Positions 23,822 through 36,702 are shown, counted from the first letter of the stretch. The stretch: DNA of 54,247 nucleotides from Phoronis australis (GCA_002633005.1 NMRA01001106.1:1-54247); one strand, 5' to 3'. Numbers and translations: made by a program. Notes: generated by a model not told the origin, from the sequence alone.

Positions 23822-24210
23822 TGGAAAGCAGACGACATTTATTTTGACATTGTTTAAGGACATTACATTGGGAAAATATCAACAAAATTTGTTCTTCAAC
23901 AGTTTTAATCATCTCTTGTGTGAACAACTAGTTCAACCAAACAACCTGTGTGCCATTAATTACCTCATTACGGACATCCACTGTAGCGTTGTGTTCCACA
24001 AGACACTCCACTGTCTGTGTATGACCACGCCGTGCTGCCCAGTGCAGCGGTGTCCCGCCCCTCTATGTAATATATAATGGAGATGTGTGAATGGACGATC
24101 AACGTTTAGAGCAAATTAACATACTCGGGGGAGAGTGAACTTGTAAGGTGACATAAATGAAACATTACTGACCCCTCTAAGACGCTACAATACTTGTAAT
24201 GATTTCAACA
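23822..24210. repeat. Recent tandem duplication of an ankyrin exon, copy B
   Basis: Contains exon 4. Same boundaries as copy A (GGAAAGCAGA ... GATTTCAACA), shifted by about 657 bp. The roughly 267 bp between the copies is unrelated sequence with no gene. Confidence 0.9.
23964..24062 (-). CDS. Exon 4: ankyrin repeat 3 (duplicated exon, copy B)
   Basis: 99 nt, phase 0-0. The acceptor is ACATAG|AGG rather than the next AG two bases on, because only this site keeps the frame. Translation starts RGGTPLHWAARRGHTQTVEC and ends VDVRNE. It is a close duplicate of exon 5 together with the flanking intron. The exon differs from exon 5 at 10 nucleotides, all changing the protein (9 of 33 residues), including charge swaps at the repeat surface (RR versus EG, E versus K). 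Confidence 0.9.
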
Positions 24211-24628
24211 CTCAAGTTTTACAGGTGATTTTAAAACGTTGAAGTAAGAACAGAACATGGTGTAGACGTCGACTGTCAGAAATTACTGAGCGCCTCCATA
24301 ACTTCACAGCGACCCCTCCATGTTGTGTTTATACATCGGTTTAACGGCTTCCTGTTTAATGTAAAGTTGTAATGTTGAATGGACGATTACCTTTAAGAAT
24401 AGAAAAATATCAACGTTAAGTCGCCAAATATATTGTTGACACAATTCAAACCTCACTGTTTCTTAAGACGCATGTACCGGGTACAGATTGAAAATACATG
24501 TCGAAATCATGAGAAATAAAAAGTGTATTTACACACAACATGTTTAGTTAAACTTCAGATAGTCTACAGCTTTGTAACAAAGATAACATTGTCTTAATTA
24601 TAAAATCGTCTCAAGTAGTTTCTATTAC

Positions 24629-24727
24629 CTCGTTTTGCTTGTTAACATTAGCGCCTGCTTTACACAAAACACGCGCCACCTCTGTATGTCCCCACTCTGC
24701 TGCACAGTGTAGTGCTGTGTAGCCGCC
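24629..24727 (-). CDS. Exon 3: ankyrin repeat 2
   Basis: Exactly 99 nt (33 codons), phase 0-0, between TGTTTCTGCAG and GTAATAG. Starts GGYTALHCAAEWGHTEVARV and ends NVNKQNE, a canonical ankyrin repeat (G-TALH-AA--GH--V---L---GA-VN). One repeat per symmetric exon means it can be skipped or duplicated without breaking the frame. Confidence 0.92.
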
Positions 24728-25769
24728 CTGCAGAAACAATAAACAAGTTATAGCAAACTTCACAATCATTAACTTCACCGTGAATCTTAATTACTCATCA
24801 CGGAAACGTTGAAATAACACAATTGTACACACAATAACTAAATCTACTCTCTGTTTATCATGCAATATATCAGTTGTCTTGTAATAGATCATCATTTATA
24901 AAGAACAAGTTTACATCGCTTTCGTAGTATGTTTGTTAGAGTCAGAAATAATCCTCAGAGCAAAGATTTGGCATGTTCATTAAAAATATGGGCGACTGGT
25001 TGTAGCTAGAACAATCATTGTTATTGACAATAACATGACCATGATCTTCACATTTAATAATCATTTTTAAGAAATCAATTTCATGAGAGTAAATGGTTTA
25101 ATTCATTTTTCGTTTTTAGCCAGATGAACAGGACGAAATTTAATTTGCTGCAAAAATGTTGACACAAAATATGATGTAATAGACATTAATGTGAAAGTCA
25201 AATATACTCTATTTGAAAGCTGCAATTACATGAGTAAAACTTTCGTGGTCGTCTGGTATCTTTTAATTAGGTCTACCGCAAAACAATTCCTTCTGGACGC
25301 ATGAATTGAAAAAACATACATGTACATGTAGTCAAACTAATTTATGAAGTACGGTTTCATTTTTTCCTGAGATCCAAAATAATTTCTAACAAATTAAAGA
25401 TAGGAACAATCGGAATAAAAGGATAAGAGAACATCAATATAGGGTGAATATGATATTGGCATGGGGTACTATCAAAACGAAACTGAAGTCTGAAGATGTT
25501 TAAGAAAATATAAGTTGGGCAATGTTTGGTATAGGGTTTGTTACAAGCCAAGAACACGGGCACTGGGAACACAATTCCACTTGTCTCGAACAAAATGCTA
25601 GCAGGAACAATATCCTGGAAATGATAAACCCTGCTCTACAAATTAAACACATGAAGAAACACATTTTACCAAAATCAATCTTCTTATCAAGATTGCTATT
25701 CAGAAAATCAATCAATCTTGTGGTTCCCATTTCGACGCAAACCCAACTTGTTCTGTTCTTGAGACGACG

Positions 25770-25895
25770 TGGCAGTGGTCTGGCCAGGCGAAGCGTTGCT
25801 TTTAAAAAGAGCGCTTTTCCAGACAGTTTTCGCGTGTACACGCGATAAATTGATACATTTGTCAGTTCTTGAATATATTTAAAGGGGCATTTCAT
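25770..25895. mobile_element. Repeat family member (plus orientation)
   Basis: GCTTTTAAAAAGAGCGCTTT, CGCGTGTACACGCG and ATATTTAAAGGGGCATTTCA recur, inverted and diverged, at 31235-31345. Confidence 0.45.
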
Positions 25896-27925
25896 TATCG
25901 CAAGAAATCAATTAAAGAGAACGTGACTAACGAAATAAAAGATGTTGCAATTTGAGTTTTTGACATTAAATTGACTCTTTCTACGCACAGACGTTCTAAA
26001 TGCTGTTTCGACAAGGATACAAATTTCTATGTTGTGCTAGAAAATTTTGAGATGATCGCTGATTTACCTCTTGAGATGGTTCTCAAAGAGAGAAAGGTAA
26101 AAAATATGTGGACTCAAAGAGCTTCATATGAAACGGTAATATCACGACCGCTTTAATGGCATGCAAACAAGGACTACCAAAAAGTTCAACATCTTGAACA
26201 TAAGCCGCTTAAACTACACGGCTACATGGCAAAATATGTAAAAAAAACTTACTGATGTGTACATATGGGAAATAATACAGTATAATATAGTAATAGCTCT
26301 CATACCAAAAATTATAACATGAACCGTAAAACATAAGTACAAAATATGGGAAATGATGCGTAATTATAGCAACATATTGCACCGTAAAACTAGTGCTTGT
26401 TTGAAAAATATCTAAATAAATCTTTAAAATTTAATTGTTTCTTAAAATCACTCAAGTAATACAATGCGTCGCGTCTACACCAGTACATCTATTATAGAAG
26501 ACCATCTGGACATCAATAATTAGACATGCATTTGCACGTCAACACTGTACTTCATTTCACTAGAGAATTCAAAATCTGATACAGAGCGATAAAAATGCCG
26601 CCGGATTGAAATCAAGCAAATGTCATTGCGTTCGTTTTAATTGTTTTGAAAAATAAATATTGAGTTCACAATACATGTACAGTGTACATTTATTAGTGAC
26701 CTTTTGAACGGAGCATCAAGATTAAATAACAAAATTAGGCCTATGTCACTTTCGCTTACTTTTTGACAAGTGTAATTCCAAGACAAGATCTTCAGTAGGG
26801 TGACATTCACTCGAAATGATTAATCTCATCATCCAATTTCATCAACCGAGTGCCCAGGAAACATCAAAATACAGCCGCACAACCATGACAAGAATGTTGC
26901 TAAAGTGTATTTTAAAAACAGAGTTACGTCGTTCCCGTTAACTAAGACCTATTATTGAACTCAGTCTCGACACATTAGCATATTGCAATAGTAGTACTGT
27001 AGAGACCAAAATTCTTATGAGAGCACGGGTTTTGGCCACTCGTATCAAGTCCATGTATGCAACTTAGAATTTCCAACATAAGCGTACTGAGATTTTATAT
27101 GTAGTACACTTCTCAGCATATACCAGGCAATTATGAAGCAACTCATGTGGGTCCGACCATAATTTTGTTGTTGCGCCGAAGCCAGTTCTGGGCCATGGCA
27201 GAATACATGATAAAACGTCACAAAAGAGCGACGTTTACAAAAATTCTGGAACGATCAACTTACCAAAGTTTGTGGTGAAAAAAATGAATTAATTTTTTAA
27301 GTAAAATGTCTTGATTATTCAATTACATTATCTCAGATAAATTTAGTATCGCATTGCGACACTGCTTGATCCTGTTGTTTTTGTGCACGGTCGAGGTCCC
27401 ATCAGGGGATAATGATTCGGAAAAATAAAGTAACATAATGTTTGAACATGCGTCTCGTTTTTCTTATCGCAAAAGACACAAAGCGTGTAAATTTCAACCC
27501 TACATCTATCAATAGCCAAACGACGAACACGACTTCTCTTTCAGCAGGCAAGTTTTGAGTTGGTACATGTAACTATTGCTACTAACATGTATGAACAAGC
27601 AGACGTAAAATTGTGAGCGATTAATAATATATGAAAATTTTTTACTCCTAGTGTCTTCAATTGACTACGTCACTGATTTTTAAAACTCGCTTGGAAAAAG
27701 TACTGTTCCAATTGAAACGTCAGCTAAAGATAATTAGAAGAGATGTTGCGGGTGGCTAAAATACATGTACCGTGGTTGTTAAGAATATCCAAACATTGAC
27801 GCCTTGGTGGTTGCATAGCACAGAAACATGGTACTTGCTTTTAACGTCTTCTTTAAACGGCGATCATTCGTAACAACGACCAAACTAAAGTTTGTGCCTA
27901 CAGTGTACATGTACAGTATTCGTTA

Positions 27926-28018
27926 CCTTTGGAAGTTTTCGGAACAAGCGCCAACAGCTCTACTAATCGCCCTCTTAACTTTTGGAAGCCTTCAATAAAG
28001 CGCCAACAGCTCTGGCAT
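27926..28018. repeat. Short direct duplication
   Basis: CTTTGGAAG--TTC...AAGCGCCAACAGCTCT occurs twice, about 52 bp apart. Confidence 0.6.
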
Positions 28019-31000
28019 GCCCCCACCCATAATTTCACTCACTGAAATTTATTTTCAAAACTGCAAGATGTATTTAAAATGCAGAAACCGGATCGTGATG
28101 TTTCGAGTCGCACGGTATAATTATGTGTGCAGTGATCGAAGGAGACATTGTATTGTATCCTGTTAGCGTACGCGTGGTTTGAATTTGTCACTTACGCAGT
28201 CTATAGTGGGTCCCACTCTCATTTTACTTACCGGTAACAACAAATTCATTTTCTAAAAGAGCAAGTCTTTCATCAACGTTCAAAAGCAAAATCCCGGATT
28301 CATTTTGTGCCTAAGAAGGTACGGCCTTGCCATAGTGACATGCATGCTAGGGTCACGTGTTGTTTTGAGGCTAATCTATTTTCAGCATACTTACATGTAT
28401 ATGGCACTTACACAGTGCTGTGGTGGGGCGTAGGCGCACGTCGGCGCAGCCAACCACCTTTAAGCATTTGAACATAGCGCCTATATCCACCGTAAGACAC
28501 GTTCAGCGCTCAAGGTGATACGATGGGCTTTGGGCGACTACATGTACTTACCTTTAATTTTACCACAACAGCACAGCACGCACAGTGTATCCGTGCTAAG
28601 GGAGCAAACTCGAATTACCCAATAATGGAAACCCGCACGGAATAGGTATTATTTGAAGCTTTTTATTTGATGAAAAGCTTATAATCGAAAACGTAAACAG
28701 CATTCCGTTCTTAATTGTTCGTGATGACCTGCCGTTTGTTGGATAACTGTTTGTCCTCTAATTTCTGCCCCCAAATCGATAGCGGTATATGCACAATACG
28801 TCATTCAGCTAGGAAAACGTTTTGCGGATTTTTTTCGACAGCATGTTTTTAGTCAGTCGAGTCGTAAAATTTGAAGAACAAACAAATGGAGGAAGATTGC
28901 ATTCAGAGTAAAAGCATAATGTATATATCTTTGCTTCTTTAACGACTTTGATTACAGTAACATAGCAGATCAATAATAAAAGAGTCGAGCGTATCTTTTG
29001 AACTATATGTATTACTTTCTTCTAGTTTACGATGCATATTTAGTAACTCAAAACGGTTAGAGAGCACTGGCTCAACTTTCACTTAGGCACAAAAACTTGC
29101 AACAAATTCTCTGAACTCACGAAAGGATGTGCTATAGTACGGTAGATATAGAAAACCCTTACGGGAAGGTCAGCCGGCAGGGAATTATTTGATTTGCATA
29201 ACAACATGCGCATCTAGGGCATTTCAAAAGCGGTCGAGGAAAACAGATGCATGTACATCAAACATGAAGAACTCAGTTATGCAAGCTGGAATTTGGGAAT
29301 ACTTAACGCCGAAGGTAAGAGCATTTTATCTAAACATTTTCTCGATGGCCTAAAAATCAATTTGGCGCATAAAAATTGCGGGTAATTTTTGCGTCCTGGA
29401 ATTTGTGACAGCAAGCTGGGATTTTGACAATGTCCCAAAATGTGGAGGTAAGGCGAGTTATTATAATTTTTGCTTGTGCCATGACCACAATGTTAAGTAT
29501 TGTCTAAGGATATAAACTATTGCTTGGATAAAGGCATTTCGTAACAATACCGAACAAGTGATACAACAAAAATAAACGCAAACCAAAAACAACGCTTTTT
29601 GCTCAGACCACATACATGTAGCAAATAACCCAGTCTACTAGACGTTGACTTTATAGTCGAGTATATGAAGCCATATATTTTTATTGCTTTACTGTGAAGC
29701 ACATATGCATGCATACACGGTGTATGGGCGTGGTACATTTACATGTATCTATACACATAAATATACACCTGCATGTGTATTTAATCAAGAAAAGTTGATC
29801 ACAAAATGTGACAAAACGACTAAAGCAATAAAAAATAATTGCTGCAAGTATACCCGTAAGTTTATTGATATATCTTATGTGTTTAACATTAATCTAAATA
29901 AAATGCAATAATACTATTTTGTGATTTCAAAACTCTGGAATACTACCTTTAAGTTAATGTTTAAATGAGGAAAGTCTAGCTAAGCAAAAATAACATTATA
30001 CGCTAATACTTTCTAAGATTCCGAAGAACCAAACAGAGCTACTTTACAGTGTAGTTGATAAAGAAATATTCTCGTTGAAGATATGCTTTAGCCGACAATA
30101 ATCTAACCCATACCGCTTTTACAACACGGAAACTACCCAAAATTATGTTCATCAGTTTCTGTGAAATCAGTACAAATACACTGTAGTACAAAGAGCATAA
30201 TCGATTACGCCATTTTGAGTAAACACTGGTAATGAACTTGTGAATCGGTCTACATTGAAAACATTTCATTTGAGTATCTTGAATATGTGTAACGCAATTA
30301 TTAGTTTTTTCTAATTTATATTTTCATCAGTCACACTAAGCGAAGATTCCGCTCAGTTTCGCAAGAAAGTGAAGTGTATGAAATCATTAATAACACTTTT
30401 CTGTGACTTTGTGATAATCTGATTAATACATTAAAGAGGACATTGGGATTCCAAGTAGAATCTGTTGATAAGCAAACGGATCTTTTATTTTTAATACTGT
30501 ACTCGGAAATACTTTGCTATTGACGATCAGTTTTCTCGAAGAATAAATCAAACCCACTAAAATGTAGAAACGTTTTGACAACCACGTTTTGTAAAAATAG
30601 GTTCGCTCGAGCCCCCCGAGCCTCCTCTGGTGCGCGCATTTGGTAACAAAGTTAACATATTTCGTTAAATTTTGAATCTGTAAGTTTTAACATTTGCCAC
30701 TTGGGGAATTGTTTGTGAAAATTATATCCCGGAAAATATACGTTTCACCATCAACCACGTTTGGATTGACAACTGTGCAAATATTTTGCCTGGAAAAAGT
30801 GAATACACCGTAACAAAATCTAGCGCAAATTTGGTGGAAATGTTGAACAGAGTGTATAAAACCATAGGCAACTGTGAATGTTAACATCAAATGACTGAAA
30901 GGTACGAAAGTTTTCGGCGTTCCTTTATTGTAACGGCAAAATCTGATAAATTGGCGTGCAGACAGAATTGTGAGCAAATCTGAAAAACCTGCAAGTCTTC

Positions 31001-31234
31001 CAGGCAACTGCGCTTACGTGATCGATGTTACTTAGAACAGCTCATCCGGAATCTGTGAACCAAGACAAAGTCGTTTGTCCTTAACTGCTGGGATTTTCTA
31101 CAAATCTTCTGTCACAAACCTAGCCTGTATGTATTAATACTACGTCAGATAAATATTTATCAGCTGCTTCAGTCGGAATCATCATGACGAAATACATGTA
31201 CGCAAGGTCAAATCGGAACTGTACACCTGAAATC

Positions 31235-31345
31235 TAATCGTTTTAATGAATGCCCCTTTAAATATTTCAAACAAGTGTTTCGCTGTAGCTAACACGTGTG
31301 CACGTAAGAACTGCCGTGCAAAGCGCTGCTTTTTTAAAGCGGAGC
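31235..31345. mobile_element. Repeat family member (inverted orientation)
   Basis: GAATGCCCCTTTAAATATTT, ACACGTGTGCACGT and AAAGCGCTGCTTTTTTAAAG are the inverted counterparts of the 25.8 kb copy. Confidence 0.45.
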
Positions 31346-32453
31346 ACGCGTCGTCATTTCAACTCATGGAACGACTTAAAAATTAGGTTTTGGAATCTTT
31401 GAATAGACAAAGGTCTTGCACAGAAGGTTAATTTAGATGAAAATGGTTTCAACGGGTTTATATAAATATGGGTTTTTAGAGCATTTGTTACCCGCTTACA
31501 TACTGATTTGAAGGTCTCCCCCGTGCCTTTTGTCCCAATGCTGTCTGTGCAAAAGGTTTTACACCCTCAGGAACTTTATTCTTCCTCCAATAACCTATTT
31601 TGATATTACCATACAAATGTATTTCGTGTTCACCCGGTATTGATGTCCCCTCTTTCCTCTTTATTTCGTTTGTTCCTTACACAAATTTGTAAGAGGTTAT
31701 TGCATGGTGTTCAGTGGAAATTCGCTATAGCTTCATTAATTTATGTGATTTTTCTTATCAATTTATAGTTGTCTGTCGAACATGTACTGGTCTGGGATAG
31801 GATACTAATAACCGCGACCCAGAATCCTGACTGTAGACAAGGGCGTGTGTCAGGTGAGAAGGCACCAACATTGGCAACCGTCGTTCCAAAATTACGTGAA
31901 GGTAGCAAAAAGTTGGATCGGTATTTACTATGGAAGACCTAGCAGATGGTTTAAAAACTGTGAAATACGAAAAACTTCCCTGGTTAGATGGATTTCCAAT
32001 GGATGTTTTTTCTGAAAATCATTGCTACCTACATGTATGTTACAGAGAACTGCTAAGTACACCTGTAGTTAAAACAGACGACCCACTCAATTACAGGGTC
32101 AAGATATAAACACGCTCATTCCTGAGAAGAAAAACACTCGTTGTAAGCTAAAGAATTGGAAACTCTTCTTTTTGCTTAATGCATGTTTTTCAGGTGTTGT
32201 TGCCGATCGAGTTAAAATGCAGTTACTCCCTGATATTCAAAAGGTCTATTTGGCGGGACGTTAAATATGAGAATATACATGCCTTCCTTGGACTACTGCT
32301 TCCAATCTTTTTCATGCGCGCACCCAGCCTTTAATACATGTGTATGGGGGCTCGAATTTCAGAGGATGTGGACCTTTTACATACAAAAAAGCCGATGGAC
32401 TAAAAAACGGGGTACCACGTCCAAAGATGCGAATTGTACGTTTGTGCCTTTTT

Positions 32454-32499
32454 AGTGGACTTTTTGTCTCATTTTTTCGGACTTTTTGTTTCTCTGAGG
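32454..32499. repeat. Inverted repeat pair, left arm
   Basis: AGTGGACTTTTTGTCTC ... GTTTCTCTGAGG matches the reverse complement of 33447-33492 with few differences; the arms are separated by about 950 bp of sequence with no recognised gene. Confidence 0.8.
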
Positions 32500-33446
32500 C
32501 GGACCTTTTAGTCCACTTCGCCAAATGGGAGGCTCACTCCCGTTGGGTGCGCGCATGAATTTCATGAGACAAATAATTCTTTTTTCACTAACTTTGCAAA
32601 ATATACTAGAAGTTGGTTTGAAGCACTATTAGAGAATTCAAATCTTGTTCTAACGCAATATTATACATTTCCTGAACTCTTTTCAACCAACCGCGGTTGT
32701 AGACTCTGTCTCCTTATTTTGGTTATATGCAGAGAGTAGTAGGCATCAGAGCCATCCACATACAACACTGTTGTAGAATATGTTATTCTTGGAATGGAGT
32801 TGCTGCAAGATTTGGGGTGCTGTCTGGACGTTGTTTAAACTAGTGCAATTTGCTGCACTTGTGACATTTTTCTCCAGATACTGTTCAGGAAAAAATCATG
32901 ATGCAAATGAAACGAATTTGAAAATACGGAGTGCAAACTGTTGCAATATACTGATGATGTTGCTCTTCTCGAAATCTAGGAAAGTTCACTCAAGTCATCA
33001 CTCTCATTAGTCGACAAGTCTGCAAATTTTTCAGACTTGAATCTCAATTTTGATAAAACTGTCTGTGTTTAGTGAAGCTGTATTCGGACCTCTAACACTT
33101 TGTGTCCAATGTAAACCTGACGCAAGAAGTAAGCATTTGTTTCTTTTCATATTGGTCTAAAATGCTGCCAATTGTACACGATAGTGTTATAGATTTAAGC
33201 TTTGATAATACCAAATTTGGTGCGTCTTTTTTCACTGCATCCATTCTTCGCTTGATTTTGCTTAGAAATGATTGTCTATGACATGGTGGATTGAAGATGA
33301 CGATTATCGCATTTTTAAAAATACTTTAAAACGTAAGAAACACTTTAATCCACAGTGATCAAGACTCGTGGGCTGAATTAATGTCACATCTCCTAATGTA
33401 CATGTAAACTAATAACAATTCTTTTTAAATGTTGAGCCTTATTCCG

Positions 33447-33492
33447 CCTCAGAGAAACAAAAACTCCGAAAAAAACGAGACAAAAGACCACT
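33447..33492. repeat. Inverted repeat pair, right arm
   Basis: CCTCAGAGAAACAAAAACTC ... GACAAAAGACCACT, inverse of 32454-32499. Confidence 0.8.
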
Positions 33493-34213
33493 GATAAGGC
33501 AGGAACCAACTAAATTCAGCGAATGCCCAAATCATAGCTGTGAACGTACGTGCACCCTGTTTTTTCAATAAAGGTACTCATTCTCAAAATTGGAGCCCGC
33601 CATTTTTAGGCTGGTTGCATGCATGCACCTTATCATTTGGTCTATAATGTGACAAAGAACGAGAGGTGTAACCTACCATTGAGTTGAAATGGTAAATTTT
33701 AGGCGGGTTTACCAATTCCGTCAAAACTAAATTGTATTCTAAATTTTTTCGAACTCGTTTTGCCTTCTTTTCAAGTGCAGACACCGTGCATGTTGTGTAA
33801 CATGTTTACAGAATGGTTTGAGCCGACTTTTGGTTCACTGATTTGGCAAGGCGAACAAAATTAACTCATGACTTTTTATAAAATCACCAGATGGGAGATA
33901 CCAATCATATTTTATGTTCTCTTTGCTTGGATTACTTCACAAATAAAGCAACATCTTTTAAGATGTGGGTATTAAAATAACATTTGTTTGCGAACAGTCC
34001 AGATCATTTGCCAAATTTCCAAGTCGAAGAGACCCTACCACATGTCACACATTTACTAGAAAACCATCATCGATCAATGTTTGCAACCTCACGAACGTAA
34101 AATCACCCGTGAAGAAATTGTGGAAAACACGTCAATTCGGTACGTAGAATACGATGTGCTGCGATTGAAAGTATTCTAATCACTTTTGACTGCAATTAAG
34201 AAGCCAGCCTCCC

Positions 34214-34350
34214 GTTCAGTAACGCTAGGACCTCGCTAAAAGCAAGACTTCGTGAAATTACGTGAGACATGGCCGTGTGTTTTAAATGAGAACACGTGAT
34301 TTTGGCTAGATTTTAGCTAGGTCCTGGCGTAGGTCCTAGCGTTACTGAAC
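34214..34350. mobile_element. 137 bp MITE with perfect 20 bp terminal inverted repeats, copy 1
   Basis: Begins GTTCAGTAACGCTAGGACCT and ends with its exact reverse complement. The interior has a repeated AGGTCCTGGCGT/AGGTCCTAGCG near the right end. A second copy is at 34838 and a partial third at 36622. No obvious target duplication at the edges. Confidence 0.75.
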
Positions 34351-34559
34351 GCACGTCTGTTTTGAATGAGCAGCAAACAGGGTTGCGCCGCACGTTACAG
34401 TTGTTTGCGTGACTTTCTCGTGACCCCCTTCGTTTGTCATTCTTTGCAGTGTTTCACAGCTGCCTTGTCTCACTGTGTGTGTCATCAGCTTATACTCTGT
34501 GGTGGCATTCCTGCGTCATTTTATCTTCACTTGCGAATGAAACAAGTACATGTACATGA

Positions 34560-34819
34560 ATGTTTCGAAATATCGTGTGTCTTTTAATTATGTTGCTAGG
34601 TCAGTTACTGTATCTATGTTCAGTTGAGAGTAGAGTTTTGTTCCGAAAGTATGAACGCAACGGAACAAAGACTGTGAACAATGAAAAGTGTCGTGCATTT
34701 AACAAATTCTGTATAACCGAAAACTTTCTCCCGAAGTACCATCAGTTCAAGCTACACGACCGGGCAGCTGATAACGAACGGTTCACATGGGACACTACAG
34801 GCGCAAGCTTGTCCAACAT
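34560..34819 (+). CDS. First exon of a signal-anchor or secreted protein
   Basis: ATG at 34560 and 86 codons to AACAT|GTAAGT, phase 2. MFRN is followed by an 18-residue hydrophobic segment (IVCLLIMLLGQLLYLCSV), then a polar stem with two Cys (NEKCRAFNKFC) and RFTWDTTGASLSN. A short cytoplasmic tail plus one transmembrane helix plus a stem is typical of type II Golgi enzymes such as glycosyl- or sulfotransferases, but a cleaved signal peptide is also possible. No downstream exon was recognised. It lies on the opposite strand within intron 2 of the ankyrin-protease gene and has a decayed tandem copy at 35050. Confidence 0.5.
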
Positions 34820-34837
34820 GTAAGTATCCAGCCTCCC

Positions 34838-34974
34838 GTTCAGTAACACTAGGACTTCGCTAAAAAGCAAGACTTCGCGATTACGTGAGATATTGCCGTG
34901 TATTTTAATTTAGAGCATGTGATTTTGACTTGGTTTTAGCTAGGTCCTAGCGTAGGTACTAGCGTCTACTTAAC
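34838..34974. mobile_element. Same MITE, copy 2
   Basis: Begins GTTCAGTAACACTAGGACTT and ends AGCGTCTACTTAAC. It has the same internal sequence as copy 1 and the same flanks (CAGCCTCCC left, GCAC right), showing it was copied as part of the roughly 624 bp tandem duplication and did not insert independently. Confidence 0.72.
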
Positions 34975-35049
34975 GCACACCAGCTTATGCTCTGTGGTGG
35001 CATTACTGCGTCATTTTATATCCACATGAGAATGAAACAAGTACCCCGT

Positions 35050-35372
35050 GTGTTTCGAAATATTGTGTTAGGTGTACCTTTTGATTGACCTATCGCAAGT
35101 TCCGCCCCTTGCGAAATGTCGACAAACAAACAATAAATTTTACCTAGCGACGTGTTGTTTGTCGGGTAAAATGGCAGCTTGGAAACGAAGGTGTTTCAAG
35201 AATGCTGCATTCTGATTGGTCAGTAAGCCGTCACCCAAAATCCTGGGGATAAGTCAATTGTGACGTTAGGTCAGTTACTTCATCTATGTTCCGTTGAGTG
35301 TAGAGTTTTATTCCGAACATATGTACGAAGCGGAATAAAGACTGTCAGTAACAAAAAGTGTTGTGTGTTCCA
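35050..35372 (+). pseudogene. Decayed duplicate of the 34560 exon, split by an insertion
   Basis: Sequence from GTGTTTCGAAATATTGTG onwards matches the exon at 34560 but has lost the ATG. It is broken by a 191 bp insertion (35074-35264) and continues GGTCAGTTACTTCATCTATG up to AAAGTGTTGTGTG. The upstream flank (AGCTTATGCTCTGTGGTGGC) and the preceding inverted-repeat element are duplicated too, so this is one unit of a roughly 624 bp tandem duplication. Confidence 0.7.
35074..35264. mobile_element. 191 bp insertion with 7 bp target duplication
   Basis: Absent from the sister copy at 34590 and flanked by GTTAGGT on both sides (35067-35073 and 35265-35271). The ends carry weak inverted similarity (ATTGACCTATCGC versus ATTGACTTATCCC on the other strand), as in a small non-autonomous DNA transposon. 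No coding sequence. Confidence 0.6.
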
Positions 35373-36621
35373 ATATGCAGAATCGATTAAACATTCATGT
35401 AAAAAGGTGATTGGTCCGACTATATAGCAAATAAATAATTACACCAATATAAAGATATGCCTCTATTGATCATTAATTTATTCAACAAAATTCTACTGAC
35501 AGAAGACAACCTTCTATTTGAAACTGGGATTATGGTACACAATTAGAAAAGAATTCAGAATCACTGCAGTCTTTCTTTAAAAGTGAATCAAATGTACAAT
35601 AACCTCATTTTCAATAACTTAATTTCACTTTGGTTTTATGAGTGAAAAGAGTACTACATCTCTCCTGTTTAAAGTTGTTCATGAGATACGATAACAATAT
35701 GAAAAAATGGGTTTAATGTTGGATAATTAATCCCCATTTGACAAGGTTTCACAAGATCTCTTCTTGTACAAATTTGTCTCTTATTGAATATTGCATACTC
35801 TGCATACGCTCTTCACTTCCCACGTGACATATAAATGTATCTATCTAATCGGGTAGTACGACCACTTGTAGATGACGTATTTTCTAAACCAGGTCTTGTT
35901 TATGAAGGGGTACAGAAAACTGGTCTCCCTTTTATTCTCTACATCAATTACAGACTTCCAAAAGCACCCATGACATAGTCAGTGATAAAGCCAAATTTTA
36001 TCCAAATCTCGAAACCATCCCAAGAACCAACTACATGTACAACTGAATCTACATGTACATGTAGGTTAGGCTCAGGATTCGTAAAAGGCACACACATGTA
36101 AACTTCAAGGTTGAGATAAAGTGTTCAACTAGAATTCCCAATTGTACACTGGCCTACATTGTATTCTTATTTGAGTCTGGATGGTGAAATTATTACCCAA
36201 AAACACTGGTAAAGACATCTAACCATAATAGAAGATGATGAAATGTCCTTTAAACCACACTGACGAGACCGTGCTCAAAAAAAATTCTAATCAACTTACT
36301 GAAAATTGTACAATGTATCGCATCTTTAATGCAAGTTTTAAATCGTCTGATAAGTACATACATGTACAATTTTAACGTTTTGACTATGGTGATATACTGC
36401 ACCAAGTACATGTAGATTATGCGGGAACATTTGCTTGAGCGTGAAAGACTATATTATCAAGCTTGCAATAATCATTACTGGTGTCAAGAAAGGGTCGAAT
36501 ATAGTCAAAAATCTTAAGTCGTCCAAAATGCAACTGTAATGAAAATTGCATTTAGGTAATAACACCTCAAGTTCTCAACAAAGTAAATAACATAAGTAAA
36601 ACAAAATTCGATCTGGGTAGA

Positions 36622-36702
36622 ATTCAATAACGCTTGGAACTCGCTAGGCTACTAGTGAGATTACGCCGTGTATTTTAAAAGAGAACGCGTGAATTTGGAT
36701 AG
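36622..36702. mobile_element. Same MITE family, degraded partial copy
   Basis: TTCAATAACGCTTGGAACTC and GATTACGCCGTGTATTTTAA match the left half of the element. The right inverted repeat is missing, and flanking sequence is unrelated to the other two copies. Confidence 0.5.

Noticed and set aside
23964-24062. Exon 4 as a frameshifted pseudo-exon (using AG at 24061)
   Set aside because: The AG two bases earlier (ACATAG|AGG) restores a perfect 33-residue repeat and phase 0.
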